Shown: positions 57,504 through 64,000 of the stretch, in pieces | How the letters are laid out: every line of letters starts with the position of its first letter | Position numbering within the stretch: position 1 is the first letter of the stretch | DNA from: Lentibacillus cibarius | Lineage (GTDB): Bacteria > Bacillota > Bacilli > Bacillales > Amphibacillaceae | Direction of reading: 5' to 3' | Assembly: GCF_005887555.1 (NCBI RefSeq) | Contig: NZ_VCIA01000001.1 | Location: forward strand, 2,356,001 to 2,420,000 | Length of the DNA stretch: 64,000 nucleotides | Notes under the pieces: model-generated | Seen by the model: only the letters and a program-made list of their open reading frames with translations | What the model was told of the DNA's origin: nothing | Databases searched by the model: none | Program-made: the position numbers and the translations under genes

Positions 57504-57612
57504 CCTTTCCATCTTGGCGCAATTATCTTTCCTGTGCCAGAACCTGTCAAGGGGAAATACGCCCTTGACAGAACCTGACACAGGAAAGAGCTGGTTAGTA
57601 AGATGGGAAAGG
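57504..57612. repeat. large nested palindrome in the IS3 3' non-coding end (copy 2)
   Basis: CCTTTCCATCTT/AAGATGGGAAAGG outside, CTTTCCTGTG.CAG and CCTGTCAAGGG pairing with CCCTTGACAG and CTG.CACAGGAAAG inside. Conserved with the copy at 53650, with compensating-type differences. Confidence 0.7.
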
Positions 57613-57899
57613 GAAAACAATGATAACCCCACCTTATTTTTATAAAATTTGTGTCTTGACGATGGGGTCCACCTTACTTTTTTATAACATTACTTTGATG
57701 TGTATCAAGTTTAATAAGTCATTTGGGAGAAAAGGCTTGTTTTTTCCTTGAGATGGATGCTGTCAAACTAAATAAAAAATAAGTCGAAAAATGGGACATT
57801 GACTTAAAATCGAATTTGCCTATCGACATAGAGATAGGGGGCGTCAATAATTTTGTGTAAATGACCCTATTCCTGTAGAAGGTTAGCCATTGTTTTTCA

Positions 57900-58131
57900 A
57901 AGTTTCAAGATTAGGTGGCTGCTCTAAGCCACAGCGGCAGCTGCTTGTCCTTGACCCTGCGCCTCTTCTTCGTGATTCGCTGTGTTGGGTTCAGGGACCC
58001 GGCCAGCGAGAACGTAGAAGAGATCGGTCGTGGTACGCTCGGTGTGCGGATGGAGCCCCTTGAGGGCTTTATTTTGCCCAGCCGCCATGTACACACCACC
58101 ACGACCGCAAGCAGGGTCAAGGATGGCGGTG
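57900..58131. other. GC-rich insert inside IS256 copy 2
   Basis: About 230 bp, clearly more GC-rich than the surroundings, between the transposase stop and the 3' terminal part that both IS256 copies share. On the minus strand an open frame reads ILDPACGRGGVYMAAGQNKA, but it has no start and no partner motifs. Origin unknown. Confidence 0.6.
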
Positions 58132-59325
58132 TTAAGCCTGATTTTCCAGCGCTTCAAACATCTGCAGTAGTTCGGGCTTCGCCTTTCCAAATCCTTTGTG
58201 GCACCGCATACCGAATTTATGGTTGTAATCCAAAAATTGGGTTACCAGAAAACGTTCCAGGGCATCCTCGTTGGGAAATTGTTCTTTGCGTTTGACGTAG
58301 CGTTTGATTTCCTTGTTAAATCCTTCGATGAGATTTGTGGTATAAATACTGGAACGGATGGATACCGGGAAATCATAGAACGTTAATAAGCGATCCTGTC
58401 TCATCACTGCGTCGACAGCGCGAGGATACGTTTTGTGCCATTTATTTTGAAATTGGTCCAGGGCACTAAGAGCTTGCTGGCGGTCCTCAGCTTCGTAAAT
58501 AGCCTTGAAATCATCCAGAATAGCCGCACGATCTTTCACACGAACTTTGTTAGCGATATTGCGGGAAACATGGACACAGCACACCTGATGTTTGGCTTTT
58601 GGGTAGACACGATGCAAGGCATCTGTCATGCCGTTCAAGCCGTCCGAAATAAAGAGAAGGACATGTTCAACACCGCGTTCAGATAAGTGCTGTACCAACT
58701 CCTCCCACACATTGGCGGATTCCGTTGGGGCAATGGTAAAGTCCAGTACTTCTTTGCCGCCATCTTCTGCAATGCCAATGGCAATATAGACCGATTCTTT
58801 TTCAACGCTTTGACGACGAATCGGGATCTGGGTGGCATCCAGATAAATGCACACATAACGTCGCTCCAGGGTTCGCTCATGGAATGCCTGAACATCTTCT
58901 GACACAAGCTGTGTCAGATTTGAAACGGTCTGTTTGGAATAATGTTGACCATACATTTTTTCGATCAAATCAGCAATTTCATCCGTCGTTATGCCCTTTT
59001 CGTACAAATGGATTACAAATTGTTCCAGCGTGTCGTTAGAACGTTTATAAGGCGCCAGCGTTTGTTGCTGAAAGGAACCGTTGCGGTCTCTGGGAATATG
59101 CAGCTCAAGGCTGCCGTATTCCGTTTTGAACGTTCGGTCATAGAACCCGTTACGGGAATTACCGGAGTTAACGCCGGCCTGCTCATAAGGCTCATAGTCC
59201 AGGAAAGCCGTTAATTCGTGTTTTAAAAGCTGATTGATGGCTGTTTCCAAGTGATGGCGAAAAATTTCTTCAATATCCTGCTTTTGGGCTAGTCCTTCTA
59301 GCAAATCTGTAGTAAGATGACTCAT
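58132..59325 (-). CDS. IS256 family transposase, copy 2
   Basis: 397 residues, MSHLTTDLLEGLAQ to EALENQA, about 95 percent identical by eye to the copy at 44589. All catalytic segments (YIAIGIAEDGG, LLFISDGLNGM, NLIEGFNKEIKR) are intact. AGGAGG lies before ATG 59325. Confidence 0.92.
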   Translation of the reverse strand: MSHLTTDLLEGLAQKQDIEEIFRHHLETAINQLLKHELTAFLDYEPYEQAGVNSGNSRNGFYDRTFKTEYGSLELHIPRDRNGSFQQQTLAPYKRSNDTLEQFVIHLYEKGITTDEIADLIEKMYGQHYSKQTVSNLTQLVSEDVQAFHERTLERRYVCIYLDATQIPIRRQSVEKESVYIAIGIAEDGGKEVLDFTIAPTESANVWEELVQHLSERGVEHVLLFISDGLNGMTDALHRVYPKAKHQVCCVHVSRNIANKVRVKDRAAILDDFKAIYEAEDRQQALSALDQFQNKWHKTYPRAVDAVMRQDRLLTFYDFPVSIRSSIYTTNLIEGFNKEIKRYVKRKEQFPNEDALERFLVTQFLDYNHKFGMRCHKGFGKAKPELLQMFEALENQA

Positions 59326-59458
59326 AGGGAAGACCTCCTGTGGGTTTTGTGTGCTAACTCTATTCTACAGGAAAAGGTCTTCCTTTTTCTATGACCATCG
59401 TTTAGGTATATTCATTTACACAAACTATTTTACGCTCTCAATAAATATGAAAATATGA

Positions 59459-59502
59459 ATTTATATATTTATTTACACGTATAAATATTGTAATATATAA
59501 AT
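59459..59502. promoter_or_regulatory. AT-rich inverted repeats before parA, candidate centromere/operator
   Basis: ATTTATATAT (59459) and ATATATAAAT (59493) form a perfect 10-bp inverted pair, and TATTTA/TAAATA lie inside. They sit 31-75 bp before parA, where small plasmids often place parS or an autoregulatory operator. Confidence 0.45.
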
Positions 59503-59533
59503 AAGGAAACTCTAATGCAAGGGAGGCCCTGAT

Positions 59534-60331
59534 ATGGCAATAACCATTACAATGGGGATACAAAAAGGTGGTAGCGGCAAATCGACAACAACTGGCATTT
59601 TGTCTCATCTTTTAGGTGAGGATGGTTATCGTGTACTAGCTATTGATATGGATTCTCAAGGGAATCTATCAGAACTATTAACAAACAAGCCGGCGAATAA
59701 CTTTGTAGAACATTCTATTTTAGAAGCCATGCAATATAATGATCCTAAAAAATACATAGTAAACATTAATGATCACTTAGATTTATTAGCTGGAAACAAT
59801 TTTCTAGCCACCTTTCCAAGATGGATTTATACAAGTAGACGATACACAGGGGAAAAAATACCTTACTCAGCCAACCCTAGCCTTATATTAAATCGTACGT
59901 TGGATGTAGTTGCTAATGAATATGATTTTATCGTCATTGATACGCCACCATCTTTATCAGAACAGACCACGAATGCACTAGCTGCCAGTGATTATGTGGT
60001 CGTGATGTATGAATGCTCGAACTGGTGCTATTCTGCCATTCCTAATTTTATGGACTCCATTACTGCTGCTCAAGATGTAAGTAGTAAAAACGTGGAAGCA
60101 ATTGGTATATTACGTACAATGAATGACATTCGTCGTAATGATGCTAAAGCATTTAATAACTTAATAGCAGAAGACTATCCATCATTGGTGTTTGACACTA
60201 TTATTACAAGAAAAGCCCCGATTGGAAGACTATCACTATACGGATTTGAAGATAATAAAGAATTGAACAAAGCTATTTATCAATATAAAACATTTTATAA
60301 GGAGTTGATAAACCGTGTCCGGAACAAATGA
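59534..60331 (+). CDS. parA: ParA-type partition ATPase
   Basis: 265 residues. Deviant Walker A KGGSGKST near residue 11, Walker A' DMDSQGNLSELL, Walker B FIVIDTPPSLSEQ. There is no N-terminal HTH, so it is type Ib-like, matching a small RHH partner encoded next. GGGAGG precedes the ATG. It segregates low-copy plasmids or related elements. Confidence 0.88.
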   Translation: MAITITMGIQKGGSGKSTTTGILSHLLGEDGYRVLAIDMDSQGNLSELLTNKPANNFVEHSILEAMQYNDPKKYIVNINDHLDLLAGNNFLATFPRWIYTSRRYTGEKIPYSANPSLILNRTLDVVANEYDFIVIDTPPSLSEQTTNALAASDYVVVMYECSNWCYSAIPNFMDSITAAQDVSSKNVEAIGILRTMNDIRRNDAKAFNNLIAEDYPSLVFDTIITRKAPIGRLSLYGFEDNKELNKAIYQYKTFYKELINRVRNK

Positions 60332-60560
60332 TATTATGGAACAAAAGCGGGAAGAACAAAGGAAACATAGTGCTGCCCAAGCGATGAATCAGAATTTAAA
60401 TACGAATAATTCCGACCCAGGCGAAAATGAACGCAAACGTTTTACGCTCGATATTCATAAAGATCTGCACTATGAACTAAAATTACAAAGTCTAAAACAG
60501 GGTAAAAAAATGTATGAATTAGTGGAAAAAGCGTTAAAGGATTACTTTAAAAATCCTTAA
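60315..60560 (+). CDS. small ribbon-helix-helix partner of ParA
   Basis: 81 residues from GTG 60315, overlapping parA by 17 bp with AAGGAG upstream. The N-terminal 35 residues are polar and disordered. The C-terminal KRFTLDIHKDLHYELKLQSL, then MYELVEKALKDYF, is a ribbon-helix-helix. It would bind the centromere and stimulate ParA. Confidence 0.8.
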   Translation: MSGTNDIMEQKREEQRKHSAAQAMNQNLNTNNSDPGENERKRFTLDIHKDLHYELKLQSLKQGKKMYELVEKALKDYFKNP

Positions 60561-60587
60561 CAAGTTAAAGTGGTATAAGATTCATGT

Positions 60588-60626
60588 AAAAAACGACTTA
60601 ACTTATGAGAGTTTGGTCGTTTTTAT
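60588..60626 (+). terminator. terminator after the partition genes
   Basis: AAAAAACGAC pairs with GTCGTTTTTA around a long loop, with a T-rich 3' side. Confidence 0.65.
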
Positions 60627-60741
60627 TTAAAATTTCGTCTTTCTGAAAGATAAAAAGAGCAATAAAAATGGGGTTAATTTTCCTAGTTCCACAATACCAA
60701 CTTTTATTAAACAATAAACATTAGGGAGGAAAATTGACTCA

Positions 60742-60753
60742 GAACGAATGTTC
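60742..60753. promoter_or_regulatory. LexA-like box before the Rap-like gene
   Basis: GAACGAATGTTC fits GAAC-RNRY-GTTC. The outer bases deviate from the B. subtilis consensus. It lies about 90 bp upstream of the gene at 60841. Confidence 0.25.
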
Positions 60754-60840
60754 GTGTAATATGTAAATAACAATAGTCAAAAACACTAAGATCCGACAAC
60801 AAGAACTACGACAAACTAATAAATTCGGTGAGGTGGAAAG

Positions 60841-61911
60841 ATGGGGGTAACCAAAACAACTCCTTCTTTATTGGAGGACTTTCATGCGAGTATACAGAAA
60901 AAAGACCTTAATAAAGCCGCAGAACTTGATGATCAAATTCAAGAGCAGGAATTGAATCAAATTGAAGCTAGGAAAATATACCTACTCAATAAAGCGGAGT
61001 TCCAATTGTATCAGCAAAACATTTCCAGAGCTAAAAATACCATTTCCTATATAGAGGAACGGGTAGAAGATAGTGATCAATATAGCCACTATCGTATTAA
61101 ATTTTTAAAAGGGCTGCAAAAATACTTTGAAAAAGATTACCATGAAGCACTATATTTTCTGAAATTAGCTAAGAACAATATGAATAAGATCAGCCCATTG
61201 GAACTTGCTGCATATTATTATCGTATAGCCAAGGTTTATTACAAACTAGACAAAATTGTTCTTTCTATTCAATGTGTCCAAATGGCTTATCAGATATACG
61301 AGCAAAATACAGAATACAAGATGATGGCCAACTGTTATATCCAATTAGCATCAAGCTATCAGGAGATAAAACGGTACACGGATGCTGAACGTTACTATCG
61401 ACTGGCGCTTGAGGTGGGAAGTAAAGTAAACTACCAGCAATTAAACATGAAGATATATCTCAATATCGGTTTTCTATATAGTGAGCAAGATAAGCCAGAG
61501 GTTGCAGTCCGTTATCTTCAACAAGCTTTAGAGAGTTCAGATTCAGAGAACAGTAATTTTCATACAGAGATTTATTTCCTTTTAACAAAACAACTTTATA
61601 TGTTGGATCGGATTGACGAAGGGAATAAGTGGTACAACTCGGGTATGGATTTATGCAAACAAACTAATAACCAAGAATACTACTGCCACTTCCGAGGACT
61701 AAAAGCAATATATAGTCCAGATCATAAGAAATTGTATGACTTCGAGTCAGAATTTATAAATATAGTAGATTACTTTATGGAAAAGAAATTATGGTATTCT
61801 GTGAGGGAATACAGTGAACTGTTAGCCACTTATTACCAAGACGTCGAGCAGTATGAACAGGCTTGTGAATACTATGACCTGATGTTGTTCGCTCGTGATA
61901 ATCTACATTAA
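60841..61911 (+). CDS. Rap-like TPR regulator
   Basis: 356 residues of TPR helices (AAYYYRIAKVYYKLDKIVLS, CYIQLASSYQEIKRYTDAER, IYLNIGFLYSEQDKPEVAVR) preceded by a short helical N-terminus without HTH. Length and layout fit Rap proteins of the RRNPP group, which bind response regulators or ComA and are silenced by Phr peptides. No phr gene follows; a terminator lies 33 bp after the stop. GAGGTGG precedes the ATG. Confidence 0.65.
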   Translation: MGVTKTTPSLLEDFHASIQKKDLNKAAELDDQIQEQELNQIEARKIYLLNKAEFQLYQQNISRAKNTISYIEERVEDSDQYSHYRIKFLKGLQKYFEKDYHEALYFLKLAKNNMNKISPLELAAYYYRIAKVYYKLDKIVLSIQCVQMAYQIYEQNTEYKMMANCYIQLASSYQEIKRYTDAERYYRLALEVGSKVNYQQLNMKIYLNIGFLYSEQDKPEVAVRYLQQALESSDSENSNFHTEIYFLLTKQLYMLDRIDEGNKWYNSGMDLCKQTNNQEYYCHFRGLKAIYSPDHKKLYDFESEFINIVDYFMEKKLWYSVREYSELLATYYQDVEQYEQACEYYDLMLFARDNLH

Positions 61912-61943
61912 TATTTTAAGAAGAAATCAAAGAATAACGACAA

Positions 61944-61973
61944 AAATGGCGGAGGTTTTCCTCCGTCATTTGT
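61944..61973. terminator. bidirectional terminator
   Basis: AAATGGCGGAGG pairs with CCTCCGTCATTT around TTTT, between convergent genes. Confidence 0.8.
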
Positions 61974-62487
61974 TTTCAGATTGTTGTTTGATGCGGTTTT
62001 TAAAAGTCATTTTAATAAGCTTGAATTGAAATTCACTACAATTATTAATGAAGTTTGCAATGGCCAATTCCACAACCTGACCAATAGTAGCGTTTGTGAA
62101 ACCGGAAAGAAAGTTTGTATAATTAGGTAGGACTCGAAGCATTAAAGAGATTTTGTCATCATTCCATTTGAGGTTATGTTCGGTCATGACTTTTTTAAGT
62201 TCTATAATACGTTCGGTACTATAAACATCTGTCGTTTGTTCGAAATGAATAGGATTGTCTAATGTTTTTATATCATCACACATTTTCTCAAAAAGATGGG
62301 ATTTATGAAAAGCAGGTATTTCCTCTACTTCATCAGCAATAAATAAATCAGATTCTCGGATCAAAGCATTTGCTAAAAAACTCTGAGTAGAAAAAACATC
62401 TGTACAAGAATCAAAGATATATTTGAACAGTGGATAAATTTTATAGGAAACTGGTTTGTGTATACCTCTTCGTTCTTTTTTATTCAT
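61966..62487 (-). CDS. hypothetical protein of a plasmid-like region
   Basis: 173 residues, MNKKERRGIHKPVSYKIYPL onward, with GGAG before ATG 62487; the longer frame starts in a region without a ribosome site. Helical, basic at both ends, no known domain. Its stop lies inside the shared terminator. It may be a replication or maintenance protein, but nothing in the sequence proves it. Confidence 0.45.
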   Translation of the reverse strand: MNKKERRGIHKPVSYKIYPLFKYIFDSCTDVFSTQSFLANALIRESDLFIADEVEEIPAFHKSHLFEKMCDDIKTLDNPIHFEQTTDVYSTERIIELKKVMTEHNLKWNDDKISLMLRVLPNYTNFLSGFTNATIGQVVELAIANFINNCSEFQFKLIKMTFKNRIKQQSENK

Positions 62488-62595
62488 CACTATACTCCTA
62501 CATAAATAATTTATAAATATTAGTTTACATGTAAATAAGGTGAAATACAATATCGACTGTTTCAAAAGTAAGAAAATGGAATTAAAAGGAAAATC

Positions 62596-62704
62596 AAACT
62601 CGTAACAGAATAGGTATTATGTTACGAGTTTAATAGAATTTCTTGCCTAAAACATGGAATGAACGAAAATGATATGCTAAAATGAAGGCAGAAAACTCGT
62701 AACA
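62596..62704 (+). other. inverted and direct repeats before a tyrosine recombinase, candidate recombination site
   Basis: AAACTCGTAACA (62596) is inverted as TGTTACGAGTTT (62620) with 12 bp between, and a third direct copy lies at 62693, ending 26 bp before the recombinase start. The central 34 bp are nearly fully palindromic. The layout resembles the TnpI site at 18516. Confidence 0.55.
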
Positions 62705-62730
62705 GAAATTTTTTGGAAGGAATGTCGCTT

Positions 62731-63663
62731 ATGGAGAGAGTTGTAACCTTTCCGAATCATCAAACATTAATCGAAGAATACAGGGAAATTTTATCGGGAA
62801 AATCTGATAAAACTTCAGATGCTTATATCAGATCTATCAGACAATTCATGGAATGGGTAATACAAAAACCGGGAAGTAATGGCATATTCCGAATGGAGTT
62901 ATTTACCAAAACAGCAGTCGAAATGTTTATGGAAGAATTAGACCAACAAGGATATAGTGTCAATCACCGAAAACGAATGAAATCAGCATTATCCGGTTTC
63001 GCTAAATGGCTGATTGAAGAAAAAGAATTATTGGATAAAAATCCAACGTCTGATGTTGATATCCCAGTTCAGCCCCTCATGGCTCCACGTGAGTTAACGG
63101 ATGACCAGCGTTTCATTTTGCGTAACCTTGTAGAACGAGAGAATGATGTTCGTGGACAAGCATTATTTGCACTTGGCTATTGGGCGGGCTGTCGTGTTAG
63201 TGATGTATCCTGGCTTAAAATGGACAATATCTATATCGGACCAAAAATCGGTTGGCTTAAAGTTGGCTATAAAAATGATAAGATGCGGGAGATTGATATA
63301 TTAAATAAGGTAAGAAAACCACTCGAAGATTATTTGGAAAGTAGAAAAGATAACAACAGTCAATATGTATTTACATCACAACGGGCTGACCGACTGACGG
63401 AGCCCGGTATCCACCATTGGTTCCGTAACTTGCGAGCAAAAGCAACAAAAGACGAATGGGAGTACGTCCAAGATATAACGTTTCATGATCTCCGGCACGA
63501 TTTTGCTCACCGTGCAAGAGAGGGTGGTTGGACACTCGAGGAAATTGCATATTATCTTGGCCATGTTACGAAACAGGGGATTCCGGCAATTGAAACAACG
63601 GTTCGTTATACGCAAGCTGGAAGGAAACAAATGAAAGAAAAACTGAAATGGATCAAAGGATAA
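62731..63663 (+). CDS. tyrosine recombinase of plasmid/Tn type
   Basis: 310 residues. Core-binding domain (about 15-110), then catalytic Arg in GYWAGCRVSDVSWL, FHDLRHDFAHR, YYLGHVTKQG and Tyr in TVRYTQAG. ATG 62731 fits GGAAGG spacing; two earlier ATG codons are in frame. It is probably a resolvase for plasmid multimers or an integrase for the repeats in front of it. Confidence 0.82.
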   Translation: MERVVTFPNHQTLIEEYREILSGKSDKTSDAYIRSIRQFMEWVIQKPGSNGIFRMELFTKTAVEMFMEELDQQGYSVNHRKRMKSALSGFAKWLIEEKELLDKNPTSDVDIPVQPLMAPRELTDDQRFILRNLVERENDVRGQALFALGYWAGCRVSDVSWLKMDNIYIGPKIGWLKVGYKNDKMREIDILNKVRKPLEDYLESRKDNNSQYVFTSQRADRLTEPGIHHWFRNLRAKATKDEWEYVQDITFHDLRHDFAHRAREGGWTLEEIAYYLGHVTKQGIPAIETTVRYTQAGRKQMKEKLKWIKG

Positions 63664-63685
63664 TTTAAATAAGGTGTGGATATTA

Positions 63686-63832
63686 ATGAAAAAAACTATT
63701 GCAGGAGAGTTTATTTATCAGCCGTGTTCAATTTGTGGAACATGGGCAGATGATGGAGGATTTAAAGAAGGGCAATTTGTTTGCCACGATTGTTTGGATC
63801 ACCAAAAGTCAACTACTGAAAACAACATATAA
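63686..63832 (+). CDS. small zinc-ribbon protein
   Basis: 48 residues with CSIC and CHDC (MKKTIAGEFIYQPCSICGTW, QFVCHDCLDH). It begins 23 bp after the recombinase with AAGGTG upstream. No family is known to me; typical of plasmid and phage accessory genes. Confidence 0.55.
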   Translation: MKKTIAGEFIYQPCSICGTWADDGGFKEGQFVCHDCLDHQKSTTENNI

Positions 63833-63848
63833 TAAGGAAGAAATACGC

Positions 63849-64000
63849 ATGTCTATTTTTAATGACCAACTAACAGATTTGGAAAGAAAGATACTCACTG
63901 TTTTGCAGCACAATAACAAAAAAGGGCGAATTCCTTCCCTTACAGAGTTGCAATTCCGGTTAGGGCATAGTGGTGACGAAATTCAAGAAATTGTAAATGA
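63849..64000 (+). CDS. partial helix-turn-helix protein, continues beyond the window
   Basis: The first 50 codons, MSIFNDQLTDLERKILTVLQ, then RIPSLTELQFRLGHSGDEIQ, look like a winged-helix N-terminus. AAGGAAG precedes ATG 63849. Cut by the window end. Confidence 0.5.
   Translation, partial: MSIFNDQLTDLERKILTVLQHNNKKGRIPSLTELQFRLGHSGDEIQEIVN

Larger units (their letters stand above)
56329..57671 (+). mobile_element. IS3 family element, complete copy
   Basis: It starts TGGACCC..AGACACG (56329) and ends GTGTCTTGACGATGGGGTCCA in reverse (57671). No 3-bp target duplication is visible. It faces outward relative to the fragment at 53587, so the metal ATPase lies between two inverted copies. Confidence 0.82.
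57837..59439 (-). mobile_element. IS256 family element, copy 2, with extra DNA
   Basis: Ends GGGGGCGTCAA (57837) and ACGCTCTC (59439) match copy 1. It is about 225 bp longer than copy 1 because of a GC-rich insert between the transposase stop and the left end (57900-58131). No exact target duplication was seen. Confidence 0.82.

Noticed and set aside
57924..58190. Minus-strand frame with DPACGRGG, resembling a methyltransferase motif I
   Set aside because: No start, no other methyltransferase motif, and it overlaps the IS256 transposase end. The frame is open mainly because the DNA is GC-rich.
1..64000. tRNA or rRNA genes
   Set aside because: No cloverleaf with GGTTCGAATCC-type TPsiC arm or rRNA-like sequence was seen on either strand. 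Computation with tRNAscan would settle it.

Overview
The window looks like chromosomal DNA, with plasmid-like DNA at the right end, from a low-GC endospore-forming Bacillaceae. A halophilic or halotolerant genus of the Virgibacillus, Lentibacillus or Oceanobacillus kind is most likely. The evidence is strong AGGAGG-type ribosome sites, an Sda-like sporulation checkpoint protein, an FbpB-like peptide, a compatible-solute ABC importer and B. subtilis-style PhoPR/Pst organisation. The genus is inference. The DNA is rich in insertion sequences (IS110, ISLre2, IS4 x2, IS256 x2, IS3 x2) and in broken genes, so much of it is accessory and decaying.

Layout. 1-2.2 kb: an IS110 element with a structured non-coding end that could encode a bridge RNA. 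2.2-4.4 kb: a frameshifted GGDEF-EAL c-di-GMP gene. 4.4-12.7 kb: a gene graveyard (Tad-pilus-like scraps, ISLre2, a collapsed COG2403 GTPase, an N-terminally truncated SolA-like oxidase) that still holds a YesK-like membrane protein, sda, an FbpB-like gene and a candidate structured RNA. 12.8-18.3 kb: an ordinary core-like block with an OpuC/OsmU-type osmoprotectant importer on the minus strand and a divergent asparagine-synthetase-like gene that has lost the glutaminase cysteine. 18.5-20.5 kb: a Tn4430-like TnpI recombinase with its recombination site, a small paralogous protein and a truncated serine resolvase.

20.8-37.2 kb is a defence island. It holds an XRE regulator plus an unknown partner, a fossil hsdM, a complete type I restriction-modification operon (hsdR, short S-like gene, hsdM, hsdS), an RloC/PrrC-like zinc-hook ATPase, a type III res fossil, a frameshifted TIR-domain gene, a 430-bp element with IS21-like multiple terminal repeats around a highly folded core, and a possible AbiG-like gene. 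37.6-44.5 kb is the left part of a prophage or integrative element: an integrase with a nonsense codon, an ImmA/IrrE-like protease, a CI/Cro-type switch with three operators, DnaD-like and DnaC-like replication genes, several small genes, and ArpU. An IS256 copy borders it on the right.

46-53.2 kb carries GtrA and the phosphate regulon pstS-C-A-B-B with phoPR. A triplet of PhoP boxes lies in front of pstS. 53.4-57.7 kb is a P1B-type metal ATPase between two inverted IS3 copies, one of which is fused in frame to the ATPase. 57.8-59.4 kb is a second IS256 with a GC-rich insert. 59.4-64 kb resembles a plasmid maintenance region: ParA, a ribbon-helix-helix partner, a Rap-like TPR protein, an unknown gene, and a tyrosine recombinase preceded by its own inverted repeats. 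No rRNA, tRNA or CRISPR array was seen.
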